Under the pieces are notes generated by a model that saw only the letters and a program-made list of their open reading frames with translations, was not told the origin of the DNA and did no database searches. Of a stretch of DNA of 64,000 nt, positions 26,762-35,838 are shown one piece after another. The stretch spans positions 1,302,001 to 1,366,000 of the forward strand of contig OY760934.1 of the NCBI GenBank assembly GCA_963664245.1, written 5' to 3'. A program made the position numbers and the translations under genes. Numbering within the stretch: position 1 is the stretch's first letter; the number at the start of each line of letters is the position of its first letter. The stretch comes from GCA-2711565 sp963664245. GTDB lineage: Bacteria > Bacteroidota > Bacteroidia > Bacteroidales > GCA-2711565.

Positions 26762-27934
26762 ATGAACGACAACCTTCATAAAAAATCGCAAAAAATTGCG
26801 GCTCTTATAGTTTCTTACCTGAAAAATAAGATAAATAAGGAGCCGAACAAAGAACTCTCACGGTGGATAAGTTCTTCAAAAGAGAACAAAAGAATTTTCG
26901 AAGAATGTACTTCAGAAAATTTCTTCGACCATGCTTATAAACAAGCTTACCGGGGAGAAGAACACTATGAATTGATATGGAAACATATCAGGGCAAACAC
27001 TATTTCAAACCACAAACAAAAAATCCTTTACCGCTCTTTAAGAATAGCAGCAAGCATAATCATATTGATAAGCCTGGGAGCTGCATCATGGTTTTTCTAT
27101 AAATCATTTGAACAACCCCAAATGGCTTATGATTTTTCTCCGGGAAAATCAAGTGCCATACTTGAATTATCGGGCGGGAAAAAGATTATACTCGCAGCTG
27201 ATTCAACATTTGCAATAAGCACCAATAATGCAAAAATTTTAAACAAAAACAAATCGTTGAATTACACCCCTGTTAAAAGCAACAAGGAAGTTTACAACAG
27301 CCTTAAAACCCCGCGGGGCGGCGAATATTCAATCGCGCTTTCAGACGGAACCAGGGTATATTTGAACGCCGAATCAGAATTCAGGTATCCAGAATCCTTT
27401 ACCGGGGATAAACGAAAAGTCTACCTAAAAGGGGAAGCTTATTTTGAGGTTCAACATATAGATAACAAGCCTTTTATTGTGGATGTATCAGGCGTGCAAA
27501 CCAGGGTTCTGGGAACAACCTTTAATATCCGCTCCTACCCCGAAGAAAACAAAGTTGCCACCACCTTAATTGAAGGCAAAGTAGGTTTTGCAAATCAAAG
27601 TGCTTCTATAATTCTGTCGCCGGGAGAACAAGCCACAGCAAGCGACCTAACATCCGAAATCAGTGTTAAAGAAGTAAACACCAGAAACTATACCGCCTGG
27701 CATTACGGAAGGCTGATTTATGATAACGAACCCTTGAAAAACATACTGGCAGAATTATCAAGATGGTATGACTTTGAAGTATTTTACGAATACGAAGCCG
27801 GAAAACAAATCCCGTTTTCATGTAACCTGGAACGATATGAAAACTTAAGTGAACTACTAAATCTTTTGGAAAAAACCTATTTAATAAAATTTGATATAAA
27901 TAAAGAAAGTATAGTCGTAAAAAACTATAAGTAA
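26762..27934 (+). CDS. FecR-type anti-sigma factor, locus 1
   Basis: Single-pass inner-membrane regulator of 390 residues. A cytoplasmic sigma-binding part (1-90) leads to a membrane helix at about 92-114. The periplasmic FecR domain (about 182-285) has TPRGGEYSIALSDGTRVYLNAES and KGEAYFEV; the C-terminal DUF4974/STN-like domain (about 315-388) has NEPLKNILAELSRWYDFEV. It lies between the ECF sigma gene and a SusC with an N-terminal STN domain, and would pass the signal from the outer-membrane receptor to the sigma factor. Confidence 0.9.
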   Translation: MNDNLHKKSQKIAALIVSYLKNKINKEPNKELSRWISSSKENKRIFEECTSENFFDHAYKQAYRGEEHYELIWKHIRANTISNHKQKILYRSLRIAASIIILISLGAASWFFYKSFEQPQMAYDFSPGKSSAILELSGGKKIILAADSTFAISTNNAKILNKNKSLNYTPVKSNKEVYNSLKTPRGGEYSIALSDGTRVYLNAESEFRYPESFTGDKRKVYLKGEAYFEVQHIDNKPFIVDVSGVQTRVLGTTFNIRSYPEENKVATTLIEGKVGFANQSASIILSPGEQATASDLTSEISVKEVNTRNYTAWHYGRLIYDNEPLKNILAELSRWYDFEVFYEYEAGKQIPFSCNLERYENLSELLNLLEKTYLIKFDINKESIVVKNYK

Positions 27935-27942
27935 AGAATAAA

Positions 27943-28002
27943 GAGGTGGCAATTGCGGTACCACCTCCTTTAGAAAGTCACCTTCCCGCCTTTTGACGGG
28001 AA
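27943..28002 (+). promoter_or_regulatory. Two-hairpin leader between fecR and susC, locus 1
   Basis: GAGGTGG/CCACCTC (27943-27967) is followed by TTCCCG/CGGGAA (27983-28002); neither has a U run. Loci 2 and 3 have the same order of two hairpins and the same ACAAATTTATG start context. An RNA processing or stability role is likely, raising susCD relative to fecR. Confidence 0.5.
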
Positions 28003-28027
28003 CATTTAGTAACATAAAAACAAATTT

Positions 28028-31000
28028 ATGAAAAAAACAATTACGTATCTGATTCGAGGGAAGTTAAATCGCCCTCATGAATTATCCAAAATGAGATTTA
28101 TTTTGCTTTTTGCATTTATTCTTCATTTGGCAACGGGTGTTTACGCGCAAACCCCACAATTCAACATCAATCTAAAAGATGCCTCTCTAAAAGAGGTTTT
28201 TAATCAAATCACTGAACAAAGCGATTATAGCTTTGTATATGGCGATATTGACATTAAAGATTTTAAGAACATTACAATTAATGTCAAAAATGCTTCTATT
28301 CAACAAGTTTTGCAAGCGAGCTTAAAAGGACTCGATTTGGAGTATGAGATCCACAACAAGGTAATCATATTGCGGAAAGCTAAGAAAGAAACAACAAAAA
28401 AAGAAGAAAGAAAAAAAATTAGCATTCGCGGTAAAACTAGCGACAAAGATGGCTATCCATTACCTGGAGCAACAGTTTTAATCAAAGGAACATTTAAGGG
28501 GACCACTACCAATGAAAATGGTAATTTTTCTATCGAAGTTCCTCCGGGAAGTATTCTGGTCTTTTCTTTTATCGGATACCAGAAACAAGAAGTCGTTATT
28601 TCTGAACAAAGTACAGAGATAAATGTAGTGATGCAAGAAGCAGCAACAGAATTAGGAGAAGTCGCTGTAATCAGTACTGGTTATCAGTTAATCAAACCCG
28701 AACAAAGCACAGGAAGTATTGCAACTATGAAGGTAAAAGAATACGATAGCCGTATTAACACGACTGACTTTCTAACCAGCCTCGAAAACAGAATTCCAGG
28801 CTTGCTCATTAACAATGATGTTGAATTTGAAGGGAACAGTCTTTTCCAAATACGGGGGATTTCAACTATTAAAGGAAACAAACAACCGTTGATCGTAATA
28901 GATGGTTATCCTACCGAGCTTTCACTGGACATGCTCAACCCCAACGAAATTGAATCGGTTACTGTTTTAAAAGATGCTGCAGCTTCAACGGTTTATGGTG
29001 TTCGCGCATCCAATGGGGTAATCGTGGTTGAACGAAAAAAAGCTAAGGCTGGAAAAGTACACGTTAATTTCCGGGCCACAGCAGGTTTTAAACCAAAAGA
29101 AAATTATGACCGTTATCGTTGGGATGATGATGGGTCTAACATATCTATTGCACACTACCAGGTTGCAAATTGGCGCAGGATTCGATCATCTACATGGGGA
29201 TACCTAAACAGCATTGAGAATGGAAATAATTATAATTTTCCTACTCCTGGTCTTATAATGGCACAAAGGGTTGCCGGAATAATTGAAACAGACGAGAAAG
29301 CCGAAGAGATGTATACAGAATTAGGTTCTTACAATAACGCAAACGATTATGCACGTCTGTTTTTACGTACTGCTGTTACACAAACCTATAACCTGGATAT
29401 TTCTGGAGGTGATAGAAATGCGCTTTACTATATCACGGCTAATTATTCAAACAACGACGCTTCCCAGATTAAAAACGACAACAGCCGTTTTATGCTTTCT
29501 GCCCGTACAACCGTGAGCTTTTCAAAACGTTTTTCGATGGACTTAACTACTGATATTCAAGAGACAAAGATAAGCTCGGCACCCATACCAAGCATCACCA
29601 GTATCTATCCCTACGAAAAACTTGAAGATGAGGAGGGAAACCCGCTTCCTATATATAACGGATCCCGTATAAACCCTTACTATAACGACGCACTAATGGA
29701 ATTGGGGTTACTGGATAATTTGTACTATCCATTAGTAGATATAAACGAGATTAGCGATAAATCCCGTACCCTTAATAACCGAATTACTGCTAATTTTCGT
29801 TATAACATAGGGAATGGTTTCAATCTTAACTTTGGTGGTGTTTATGAGAGTTCGCGCGCAGAAACGAAACATCTTGCTAATGAAAATTCATCAGAAGCTC
29901 GTCAGTATATCAACCGTTATACAGAAGATATTTCTACTGGCGGATTTTATTATAATATTCCCAAAGGCGGATTTTTACACGAACAAAAAGCCACTACAGA
30001 AAGTTATACTTTACGAGCCCAATTAAACTATAATAAACAAATCAATAAGGATCATTCGCTCAATGCTATATTCGGCTCGGAGATAAGGAATGTTATTGAC
30101 AAAGTAAGTTCTGCAGCATATTTTGGTTACAACGATCAAACCTTATTACATCAGGGCATTGACTACAGGATTATATCTGATTTTTCGGTGAAATATGCAC
30201 GAAGTAATCGTTCTGTATCATACGATGATTTATTCGGTCAAGAGTATGTTGAGAATCGTTATTTTTCTATTTATTCTAACTTAGTATATGCTTATAAAGG
30301 GAAATATTCTTTGACGGGAAGTATCCGAATTGACCAATCTAATTTATTTGGCACTGACCCCAAATATAAATACAAACCTTTATGGTCTTTAGGAGCAGCA
30401 TGGAACATCCACAAAGAAACTTTTATGCAAAACATGGAATGGCTAAAATCCCTAAAGCTTCGGTTGGCGTACGGATTTAACGGAAATGTGGCCAAGGATG
30501 CGTTACCACAGGCAATTGCCAGGGCTGGATTAAACAAGTCAAATTCAGCCAATCCTATTCCAATGCTTAGACTTTCATCCTATGCTAATAGTGGTTTGCG
30601 TTGGGAACAAACCCAGAATTTCAATACAGGTTTGGATTTTAGTATATTTGAGAACATTACTGGTAGCATCGATTATTACATTAAAAAAAGTACAGACTTA
30701 CTGGCAACAACCAAAACTGAATCTACATCAGGAGCTACTACAGCATTAATCAACAAAGCTTCAATCCGTAACAACGGATTTGAGATTACCCTGCATGCTG
30801 ATTGGATTACCCATAGAAAATTCAATTGGAACACAGGCCTTGTTTTTTCTCATAATACCAGTAAAGTATTAGATGTATATAACAGTAAAGTTACCCCAAC
30901 CAGTAGTGCTGATTCATATACATCTGATTACATTAATTATCTGAAAGGTTATCCTCTAGGGGCCGTATTCAGTTATAGGTATGCCGGAGTAGATGCTTAT

Positions 31001-31552
31001 GGATATCCTCTGGTTTATGATAAAGACGGTGAAACAAAACGTATTCGTACACTTGACGATGGCATAAATGATGTTGATTATCATGGAACTTCCATTCCTG
31101 TTTTCAATATTGGTTTAAGCAACCGCGTAGATGTTGGAAACTTTTATTTCTATTGTATGTTCAACTTTTACGGCGGGTTTAAAGCAAGGATTCCATTTTC
31201 TGACCCGGCAAGTACACGTCCATTGGAAGGAGCTGGCAATTATTGGAAACAGGAAGGTGATGAAGAGAATCCGAATACTATTCCTAAAGCATATACCCAA
31301 TATGTAACTTATACCGATAAATACACTGTCAATGGAGCTTATTTGACCTTGGGAGACCTTACGGCTTCCTATAGTTTCAGGGATAGCCAATTAGTGAAAA
31401 AAATCGGAATCTCTAATCTGGAAGTAAGAGCACAGGCCTCTAATTTATTTACCATAGGGTTTAATGACTACAACTATAGCATCGCTACAGGAAGTTATGC
31501 TAAGTCTTATTTGACACCTACTTATACAATAGGGCTTTATGTTAATTTCTAA
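28028..31552 (+). CDS. SusC/RagA-type TonB-dependent receptor with STN domain, locus 1
   Basis: Outer-membrane importer of 1174 residues. A signal peptide ends near VYAQ (41). An STN signalling domain (about 44-115) is followed by a carboxypeptidase-regulatory-like domain (about 131-203), the plug (about 218-345, with LIVIDGYP and DAAASTVYGVRASNGVIVV), then a beta barrel ending in IGLYVNF. The STN domain fits control through the adjacent FecR/ECF pair. Residues 131-225 are closely similar to the locus 3 SusC (GATVLIKGT, NVVMQEAAT, STGYQ), so these are paralogues. It pairs with the SusD-like lipoprotein downstream. The substrate is unknown and no glycosidase is nearby. Confidence 0.93.
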   Translation: MKKTITYLIRGKLNRPHELSKMRFILLFAFILHLATGVYAQTPQFNINLKDASLKEVFNQITEQSDYSFVYGDIDIKDFKNITINVKNASIQQVLQASLKGLDLEYEIHNKVIILRKAKKETTKKEERKKISIRGKTSDKDGYPLPGATVLIKGTFKGTTTNENGNFSIEVPPGSILVFSFIGYQKQEVVISEQSTEINVVMQEAATELGEVAVISTGYQLIKPEQSTGSIATMKVKEYDSRINTTDFLTSLENRIPGLLINNDVEFEGNSLFQIRGISTIKGNKQPLIVIDGYPTELSLDMLNPNEIESVTVLKDAAASTVYGVRASNGVIVVERKKAKAGKVHVNFRATAGFKPKENYDRYRWDDDGSNISIAHYQVANWRRIRSSTWGYLNSIENGNNYNFPTPGLIMAQRVAGIIETDEKAEEMYTELGSYNNANDYARLFLRTAVTQTYNLDISGGDRNALYYITANYSNNDASQIKNDNSRFMLSARTTVSFSKRFSMDLTTDIQETKISSAPIPSITSIYPYEKLEDEEGNPLPIYNGSRINPYYNDALMELGLLDNLYYPLVDINEISDKSRTLNNRITANFRYNIGNGFNLNFGGVYESSRAETKHLANENSSEARQYINRYTEDISTGGFYYNIPKGGFLHEQKATTESYTLRAQLNYNKQINKDHSLNAIFGSEIRNVIDKVSSAAYFGYNDQTLLHQGIDYRIISDFSVKYARSNRSVSYDDLFGQEYVENRYFSIYSNLVYAYKGKYSLTGSIRIDQSNLFGTDPKYKYKPLWSLGAAWNIHKETFMQNMEWLKSLKLRLAYGFNGNVAKDALPQAIARAGLNKSNSANPIPMLRLSSYANSGLRWEQTQNFNTGLDFSIFENITGSIDYYIKKSTDLLATTKTESTSGATTALINKASIRNNGFEITLHADWITHRKFNWNTGLVFSHNTSKVLDVYNSKVTPTSSADSYTSDYINYLKGYPLGAVFSYRYAGVDAYGYPLVYDKDGETKRIRTLDDGINDVDYHGTSIPVFNIGLSNRVDVGNFYFYCMFNFYGGFKARIPFSDPASTRPLEGAGNYWKQEGDEENPNTIPKAYTQYVTYTDKYTVNGAYLTLGDLTASYSFRDSQLVKKIGISNLEVRAQASNLFTIGFNDYNYSIATGSYAKSYLTPTYTIGLYVNF

Positions 31553-31562
31553 TTTTTATAAA

Positions 31563-33029
31563 ATGATAAAATTGAAAACAATGAAAAAATATATACATAC
31601 ATGGTTTATACCGGTCTTATTTTTGACATTTACATTCGGTGCATGCGATGATTACCTAGATGTAAAACCCAAAGGAGTAAAGGTATTAGAAACAACTACA
31701 GATTTCGACCAATGGTTAAATAGTAACGATCTTGAAACTTATCTTCCTCAAGACATAATGAATTTAGAAGACAATGTTGACTTTCCGTATATGGATGTTA
31801 CCCAAGAACTTTCAGGAACTTCTGACTACGTATATACTTGGGCATCCCAGTACTCAATAGATGTCGATGACTCTCCTATAATTTGGACTAGTTTTTATAA
31901 AACAATTTACTTGTTTAATACCGTACTGGAAGAAATAAATGATGCAACGGTAGGAACAGAACAGGAAAAAAAGAGATTAAAAGCCGAAGCACTGCTCGGC
32001 AGAGCTTTTGATTACCTGTACCTGGTAAACCTTTATGGGAAACCATATGATGCAAATACGGCAAGTGAAGATATGGCTGTACCTTTTGTAACATCTAATG
32101 ATTTAAACACACCTATTCCTGGCCGTAGCACAGTACAGGAAATATATGATCATATTATTACAGATGTTAACACTGCTATTCCTGATTTACCACAAGATAA
32201 TAGCGTAAACCGTTATCGTGGCAGTGTAGCTAGTGGGTACAGTGTATTGGCCAGAACCTATTTATTCATGGGAGATTATACCAAATCTGCTCAAAATGCT
32301 CAACTGGCTATAGATAATTGTCAGGATACAATACTTAATTATTCAGCAATGGAGTCTGATATGGATATCCCCGTTTTAAACATCAGACCTGGCGCCATCT
32401 ATGCCAGACATAGTACATCATCCGGCTATTACCCCTATCCAACACTTGATTTTCTTAATTCTTTTGACACTCTCGATTTTCGTTTAGATTTTTATTATGG
32501 AAACTTGGGAGATTATAGTTTTACGACCAGAGGTCAAGTACGGTATAATTCTGATGGAGAATCATACGGAAAAGCTAATCCTAACTGGGGAACTTCTGTG
32601 GCTGAAATGCATTTGATGCTTGCTGAAGTAGCTGCCCGTACAAACAATTTAACTGAAGCCTGTGATCAGTTAGACCTGCTTCGTAAAAATCGTTTCCCTG
32701 AATATATAATAGAAAGTATAGATGAGACAGTATCTCCACCAGATACTACTTTTAGTTATAAATACGAGAAATTCGAATCAACAAATCAGGAAGAAGTATT
32801 ACAAAGAATAATAACTGAAAGAAGCTTCGAATTTCCTTTTATGGGGATGCGTTGGTTTGATATGCGACGCTTGGATAGAGAAAACCGTATGCCAGCAGCT
32901 ATCAGGTATGACCGCAATGACAATATCATAACAACCTTATCTCCTGGTAGTTTAAGATATACTTTGCAAATCCCTATGCAAATCATGGCTTATCATCCTG
33001 ACTGGGTACAAAATCCCTGGGAAGAATAG
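31563..33029 (+). CDS. SusD/RagB-like outer-membrane lipoprotein, locus 1
   Basis: Substrate-binding lipoprotein of 488 residues that caps the SusC barrel. The signal ends at TFTFGAC with the lipid cysteine at 28. TPR-type helices include KRLKAEALLGRAFDYLYLVNLYG, and the C-terminal RNGF-like block ends with ITERSFEFPFMGMRWFDMRRL, characteristic of RagB/SusD. I chose ATG at 31563; an in-frame ATG at 31539 overlaps the end of susC, and ATG at 31581 is also possible. A hairpin follows at 33062-33090, then the protease-thioredoxin gene. Confidence 0.92.
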   Translation: MIKLKTMKKYIHTWFIPVLFLTFTFGACDDYLDVKPKGVKVLETTTDFDQWLNSNDLETYLPQDIMNLEDNVDFPYMDVTQELSGTSDYVYTWASQYSIDVDDSPIIWTSFYKTIYLFNTVLEEINDATVGTEQEKKRLKAEALLGRAFDYLYLVNLYGKPYDANTASEDMAVPFVTSNDLNTPIPGRSTVQEIYDHIITDVNTAIPDLPQDNSVNRYRGSVASGYSVLARTYLFMGDYTKSAQNAQLAIDNCQDTILNYSAMESDMDIPVLNIRPGAIYARHSTSSGYYPYPTLDFLNSFDTLDFRLDFYYGNLGDYSFTTRGQVRYNSDGESYGKANPNWGTSVAEMHLMLAEVAARTNNLTEACDQLDLLRKNRFPEYIIESIDETVSPPDTTFSYKYEKFESTNQEEVLQRIITERSFEFPFMGMRWFDMRRLDRENRMPAAIRYDRNDNIITTLSPGSLRYTLQIPMQIMAYHPDWVQNPWEE

Positions 33030-33061
33030 GTAAAAACAAAATTGAGAGAACCATATCAATT

Positions 33062-33090
33062 AAAGAGGCTGCCTTTTAGGTAGCCTCTTT
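33062..33090 (+). terminator. Hairpin after susD, possibly a partial terminator
   Basis: AAAGAGGCTGCC/GGTAGCCTCTTT with a five-base loop; only a short T tract follows, so partial read-through into the next gene is plausible. Confidence 0.6.
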
Positions 33091-33121
33091 AAGTCATTTT
33101 AAATAAAATAATCTATACTAA

Positions 33122-35329
33122 ATGAGAAAGAAGTTGCTATATAAAACAGGGGTCATTGCAGGGATATTGTGTTTTATTATTCCTCTAAATACTATTTGTT
33201 CTGTCAATAACATATTAGCAAAAACTAGCAATACTGAGAATCAAAAAAACGGGGAGCAATCCATTTCTTTAGAAAACATTGAGCAAATAAATTCTATTAA
33301 GAAAAGAACTAAAGAGATTTACGATAATTTACTAAAATATACTGTAAATATCCGCTCAGGGGGAACCGGAAATCTTGTTTCAAGGGGAACAGGAGTTCTT
33401 GTTTCAAAAGACGGGTACATTTTAACCGCGGCACACGTAATTAATTCGATGAAAGAAGAAGTTTTTGTAAGGCTTTTTGATGGGAGCTATCATGCTGCGG
33501 TTTGTTTAGGGAAAGATGAATTGGGAGATTATGGGCTCTTAAAAATAAAAGAAAAAGGAAATTTGGAACATGCAAAAATGGGTTCTTCCCAAAACCTCTC
33601 AAAAGATGAAGCTTGTTTAATGTTAGGCTACCCCGCAGTTTTTAAAGAACTTACTCCCGCAGTTTTGAGGATTGGATTTTATCGGGGTACAAATGCGAAT
33701 GGATATTTACAAACAACTTGCATCATGATGCCTGGTGATTCGGGGGGGCCATTATTTAATTTTAAAGGGGAGGTAGTAGGAATTTGTAGTTACATTGCCA
33801 AACCTCTGACCCAGAACTTTTACTCGCCTATTGATAGCATAAAGAAAAATTTCGAAAAATTGGTAAATGGAGAAACTTTTAACAAAAGAGAAAAAAAGGA
33901 AAATCTATTTATAAAAGGAGAATTTGAAGGAGCTAAAATCCCCAACAAACAATTTGTGCTTGAAGGGGGAAAAGAAAAATTGAGTAAGATCATAGAATCC
34001 AACGTAAAACAATTAAGCCAATCTGTTATTAAAATTAGTAGCAAGACCAATGAAGGAGAAATAAATACTCACGGGACCATCGTTAGTTCGGATGGTTATA
34101 TCCTTTCAAAATCATCAAGGGTTGGAGAAAGAAACATATATTGCAAATTTAATGACGGACAATGTGTAAATGCTGATATAATAGGCCGTGATGAAGATAA
34201 CGACCTTGTTCTGCTGAAAGTTCCCAAAAAAAATCTTACGGCTGTCAATCTAGATTTAAACATTAATAAGAAGGCAGGACAATTGCTAGGAACACTTGGT
34301 GTTAACGGAAAAGTTATACACTCCGGAATTTTAAGCGCAGAAGCAAGAAAAATACCAAAGGATAAGAGCCCGAAAAAACCAAACCAGGGATATTTAGGGG
34401 CTAATTTCTTTGTGAAAGATTCTACGCTCATCATAGAAAGTGTTAAGGAAGGACAAGCGGCAAAAAATGCAGGGATTGTTGCAGGAGATAAAATTATTAA
34501 CATCAACTCTATTCCGGTTCTTTCTTTAATCGACATTTCCAACTTTCTTGCAAAAACAAAACCTAAACAAAAGTTGTCAATTAAAATTTTGCGCGGAGAT
34601 AATAATGAAGAAAAAGAATTTGAAGTCGTATTAGGAAAAGAACCTGAACGTACAGAAGGAGTCCATCCTGCAAAAGCCACAAAAGTTAGCAAAAGGAAAG
34701 ATGGCTTCCTAAGGGTATTCACTCATGACATGCCCTTAAAACTGGATGAATGCGGAACTCCTGTTGTTAACCTCAATGGGGAAGTAATCGGGTTAAACAT
34801 TGCCCGAAAAAACAGAAGCTGTTCTTTTGCAATACCAATTTCAATTGTAAAAATATCTATTGAAACAATTATACTCAAAACTAAAATATTAAAAGGTTCT
34901 CCCTCTCCTAAATTTGTAGATTATGAAAATGCAAATGGAAGTACAAACAGTTTAGATGATTTTAAAGGGAAATACGTCTTTATAGATGTGTGGGGAACCT
35001 ACTGCAGTCCATGCAAAGCAGAAATTCCTTATCTCAAAAAGATTCAGGAAAGGTATAAAGGTAAAGACATTGTATTTGTGAGTATCTCCGTTGACATGGA
35101 AAATTACCATGACAAATGGATAAAAATGGTAGAGGAAATGGAGTTGGGTGGAATTCAATTATTTTCAGACAAATCCTTTCATTCAGACTTTATAAAAGCA
35201 TATGGGATTAGAGGGATTCCTCACTTTATTTTAATTGACAGGAATGGAAATATTATTTCGAATGATACACCAAGACCATCCAATCCTGAATTAATAAAAC
35301 TTCTTGACAATTTAGATTTTGAAGAATAA
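33122..35329 (+). CDS. Exported trypsin-like protease / PDZ-split pseudoprotease / TlpA thioredoxin fusion
   Basis: Exported protein of 735 residues; an N-terminal hydrophobic segment (about 11-25) is probably cleaved near NILA (33). A trypsin-like domain (about 70-250) has the full triad: His105 (LTAAHV), Asp136 (GDYGLLKI) and Ser207 (PGDSGGP). A second trypsin-like domain (about 295-590) is degenerate: His is replaced by Ser (ILSKSS, 331), Asp361 is kept, and the nucleophile position reads ECGTP with Cys544. A PDZ domain (about 420-508) is inserted between these two halves. The C-terminal TlpA-like domain (about 592-735) has Cys628-Ser-Pro-Cys631 and a cis-Pro motif GIP (700). It lies 92 bases after susD of locus 1 and probably acts on the imported substrate in the periplasm by cutting it, reducing it, or both. 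I know of no standard family with this domain order. Confidence 0.8.
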   Translation: MRKKLLYKTGVIAGILCFIIPLNTICSVNNILAKTSNTENQKNGEQSISLENIEQINSIKKRTKEIYDNLLKYTVNIRSGGTGNLVSRGTGVLVSKDGYILTAAHVINSMKEEVFVRLFDGSYHAAVCLGKDELGDYGLLKIKEKGNLEHAKMGSSQNLSKDEACLMLGYPAVFKELTPAVLRIGFYRGTNANGYLQTTCIMMPGDSGGPLFNFKGEVVGICSYIAKPLTQNFYSPIDSIKKNFEKLVNGETFNKREKKENLFIKGEFEGAKIPNKQFVLEGGKEKLSKIIESNVKQLSQSVIKISSKTNEGEINTHGTIVSSDGYILSKSSRVGERNIYCKFNDGQCVNADIIGRDEDNDLVLLKVPKKNLTAVNLDLNINKKAGQLLGTLGVNGKVIHSGILSAEARKIPKDKSPKKPNQGYLGANFFVKDSTLIIESVKEGQAAKNAGIVAGDKIININSIPVLSLIDISNFLAKTKPKQKLSIKILRGDNNEEKEFEVVLGKEPERTEGVHPAKATKVSKRKDGFLRVFTHDMPLKLDECGTPVVNLNGEVIGLNIARKNRSCSFAIPISIVKISIETIILKTKILKGSPSPKFVDYENANGSTNSLDDFKGKYVFIDVWGTYCSPCKAEIPYLKKIQERYKGKDIVFVSISVDMENYHDKWIKMVEEMELGGIQLFSDKSFHSDFIKAYGIRGIPHFILIDRNGNIISNDTPRPSNPELIKLLDNLDFEE

Positions 35330-35460
35330 TTGTTTTTGTCTAACATCAGCCCTATTTCAAAAACAAATAAGCCACCTTCAATAACAATCTGGTCATTGAG
35401 GAATCGAAAGCTTGTTATTGCGATATATTCTGACCTGAAGATTCCATTCTCCCAAAACTA

Positions 35461-35488
35461 AAAAAGCTCTCCTGATGGTGAGTTTTTT
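35461..35488. terminator. Hairpin terminator at the end of locus 1
   Basis: AAAAAGCTCTCC/GGTGAGTTTTTT with loop TGAT and one mismatch. A/T flanks on both sides allow termination in either direction. It forms one end of the three-copy element described at 35461-35550. Confidence 0.65.
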
Positions 35489-35550
35489 CTTTTAAACAGT
35501 TATAATATCTTTATCCTTTATTTCAGAAAACTCATTCATTTAGCTTAATA
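35461..35550 (-). repeat. Three-copy intergenic element, copy A
   Basis: Next to the hairpin, the minus strand carries a short frame MNEFSEIKDKDIITV and stop (35492-35539), preceded by a stop in GCTAA. Copies B (47489-47575) and C (56820-56895) have the same order: GCTA-TTTTT-like start, short frame ending K-D/E-K-D-I/V-I/M-T/S-V-stop, then a hairpin with CTCACC/GGTGAG-like arms. The origin is unknown. Confidence 0.5.
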
Positions 35551-35616
35551 ATTCTAGTCACATAATCAACTTTCACAATTTTCTAGTATTTTTTTAAAAA
35601 CACGGAAGCACTCTTT

Positions 35617-35718
35617 AACAAGCTTTACTTGTTGACATTACAACTAGATGTAAAATTAACGCAATCAGATTATTGTAAAATTATTCATTCACAAACGCAT
35701 CTTTTTACAGGATTTACA
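35617..35718 (+). promoter_or_regulatory. Cluster of inverted repeats upstream of the ilv promoter
   Basis: AACAAG-CTTTA-CTTGTT (35617-35633) and TTACA-ACTAGA-TGTAA (35638-35653) are perfect. Further TGTAA/TTACA half-sites occur at 35674, 35705 and 35714, close to the -33 element. They could bind a transcription factor controlling the operon in addition to attenuation. Confidence 0.4.
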
Positions 35719-35719
35719 C

Positions 35720-35749
35720 TTGGATAAATAAAATTGTTTTATACATTTG
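35720..35749 (+). promoter_or_regulatory. Promoter of the ilv-leu operon
   Basis: -33 TTG (35720-35722) and -7 TACATTTG (35742-35749) with a 19-base spacer. Transcription would begin near 35756, 17 bases before the first leader peptide. Confidence 0.7.
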
Positions 35750-35772
35750 CAGAGTCAAAAGACACAAAAAAC

Positions 35773-35838
35773 ATGAAATACATCGTTAACATTATTCTCT
35801 CTATTATTATTCTCTTGGTGTTCAAATCAAAGGGATGA
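35773..35838 (+). CDS. Leader peptide 1 of the ilv-leu attenuator
   Basis: A 21-codon ATG frame with 11 branched-chain codons: Ile at 4, 7, 8, 11, 12, 13; Val at 5, 16; Leu at 9, 14, 15. It begins MKYIVN and ends FKSKG. It is too short for automated gene calls. The peptide itself need not function; a ribosome that slows on these codons when charged Ile, Leu or Val tRNA is scarce would change the folding of the downstream RNA. The TGA stop (35836-35838) overlaps the antiterminator strand that starts at 35837. Confidence 0.85.
   Translation: MKYIVNIILSIIILLVFKSKG

Noticed and set aside
34096..34722. Minus-strand frame of 208 codons inside the protease-thioredoxin gene
   Set aside because: It lies opposite clearly homologous PDZ and protease coding sequence and has no recognisable features.
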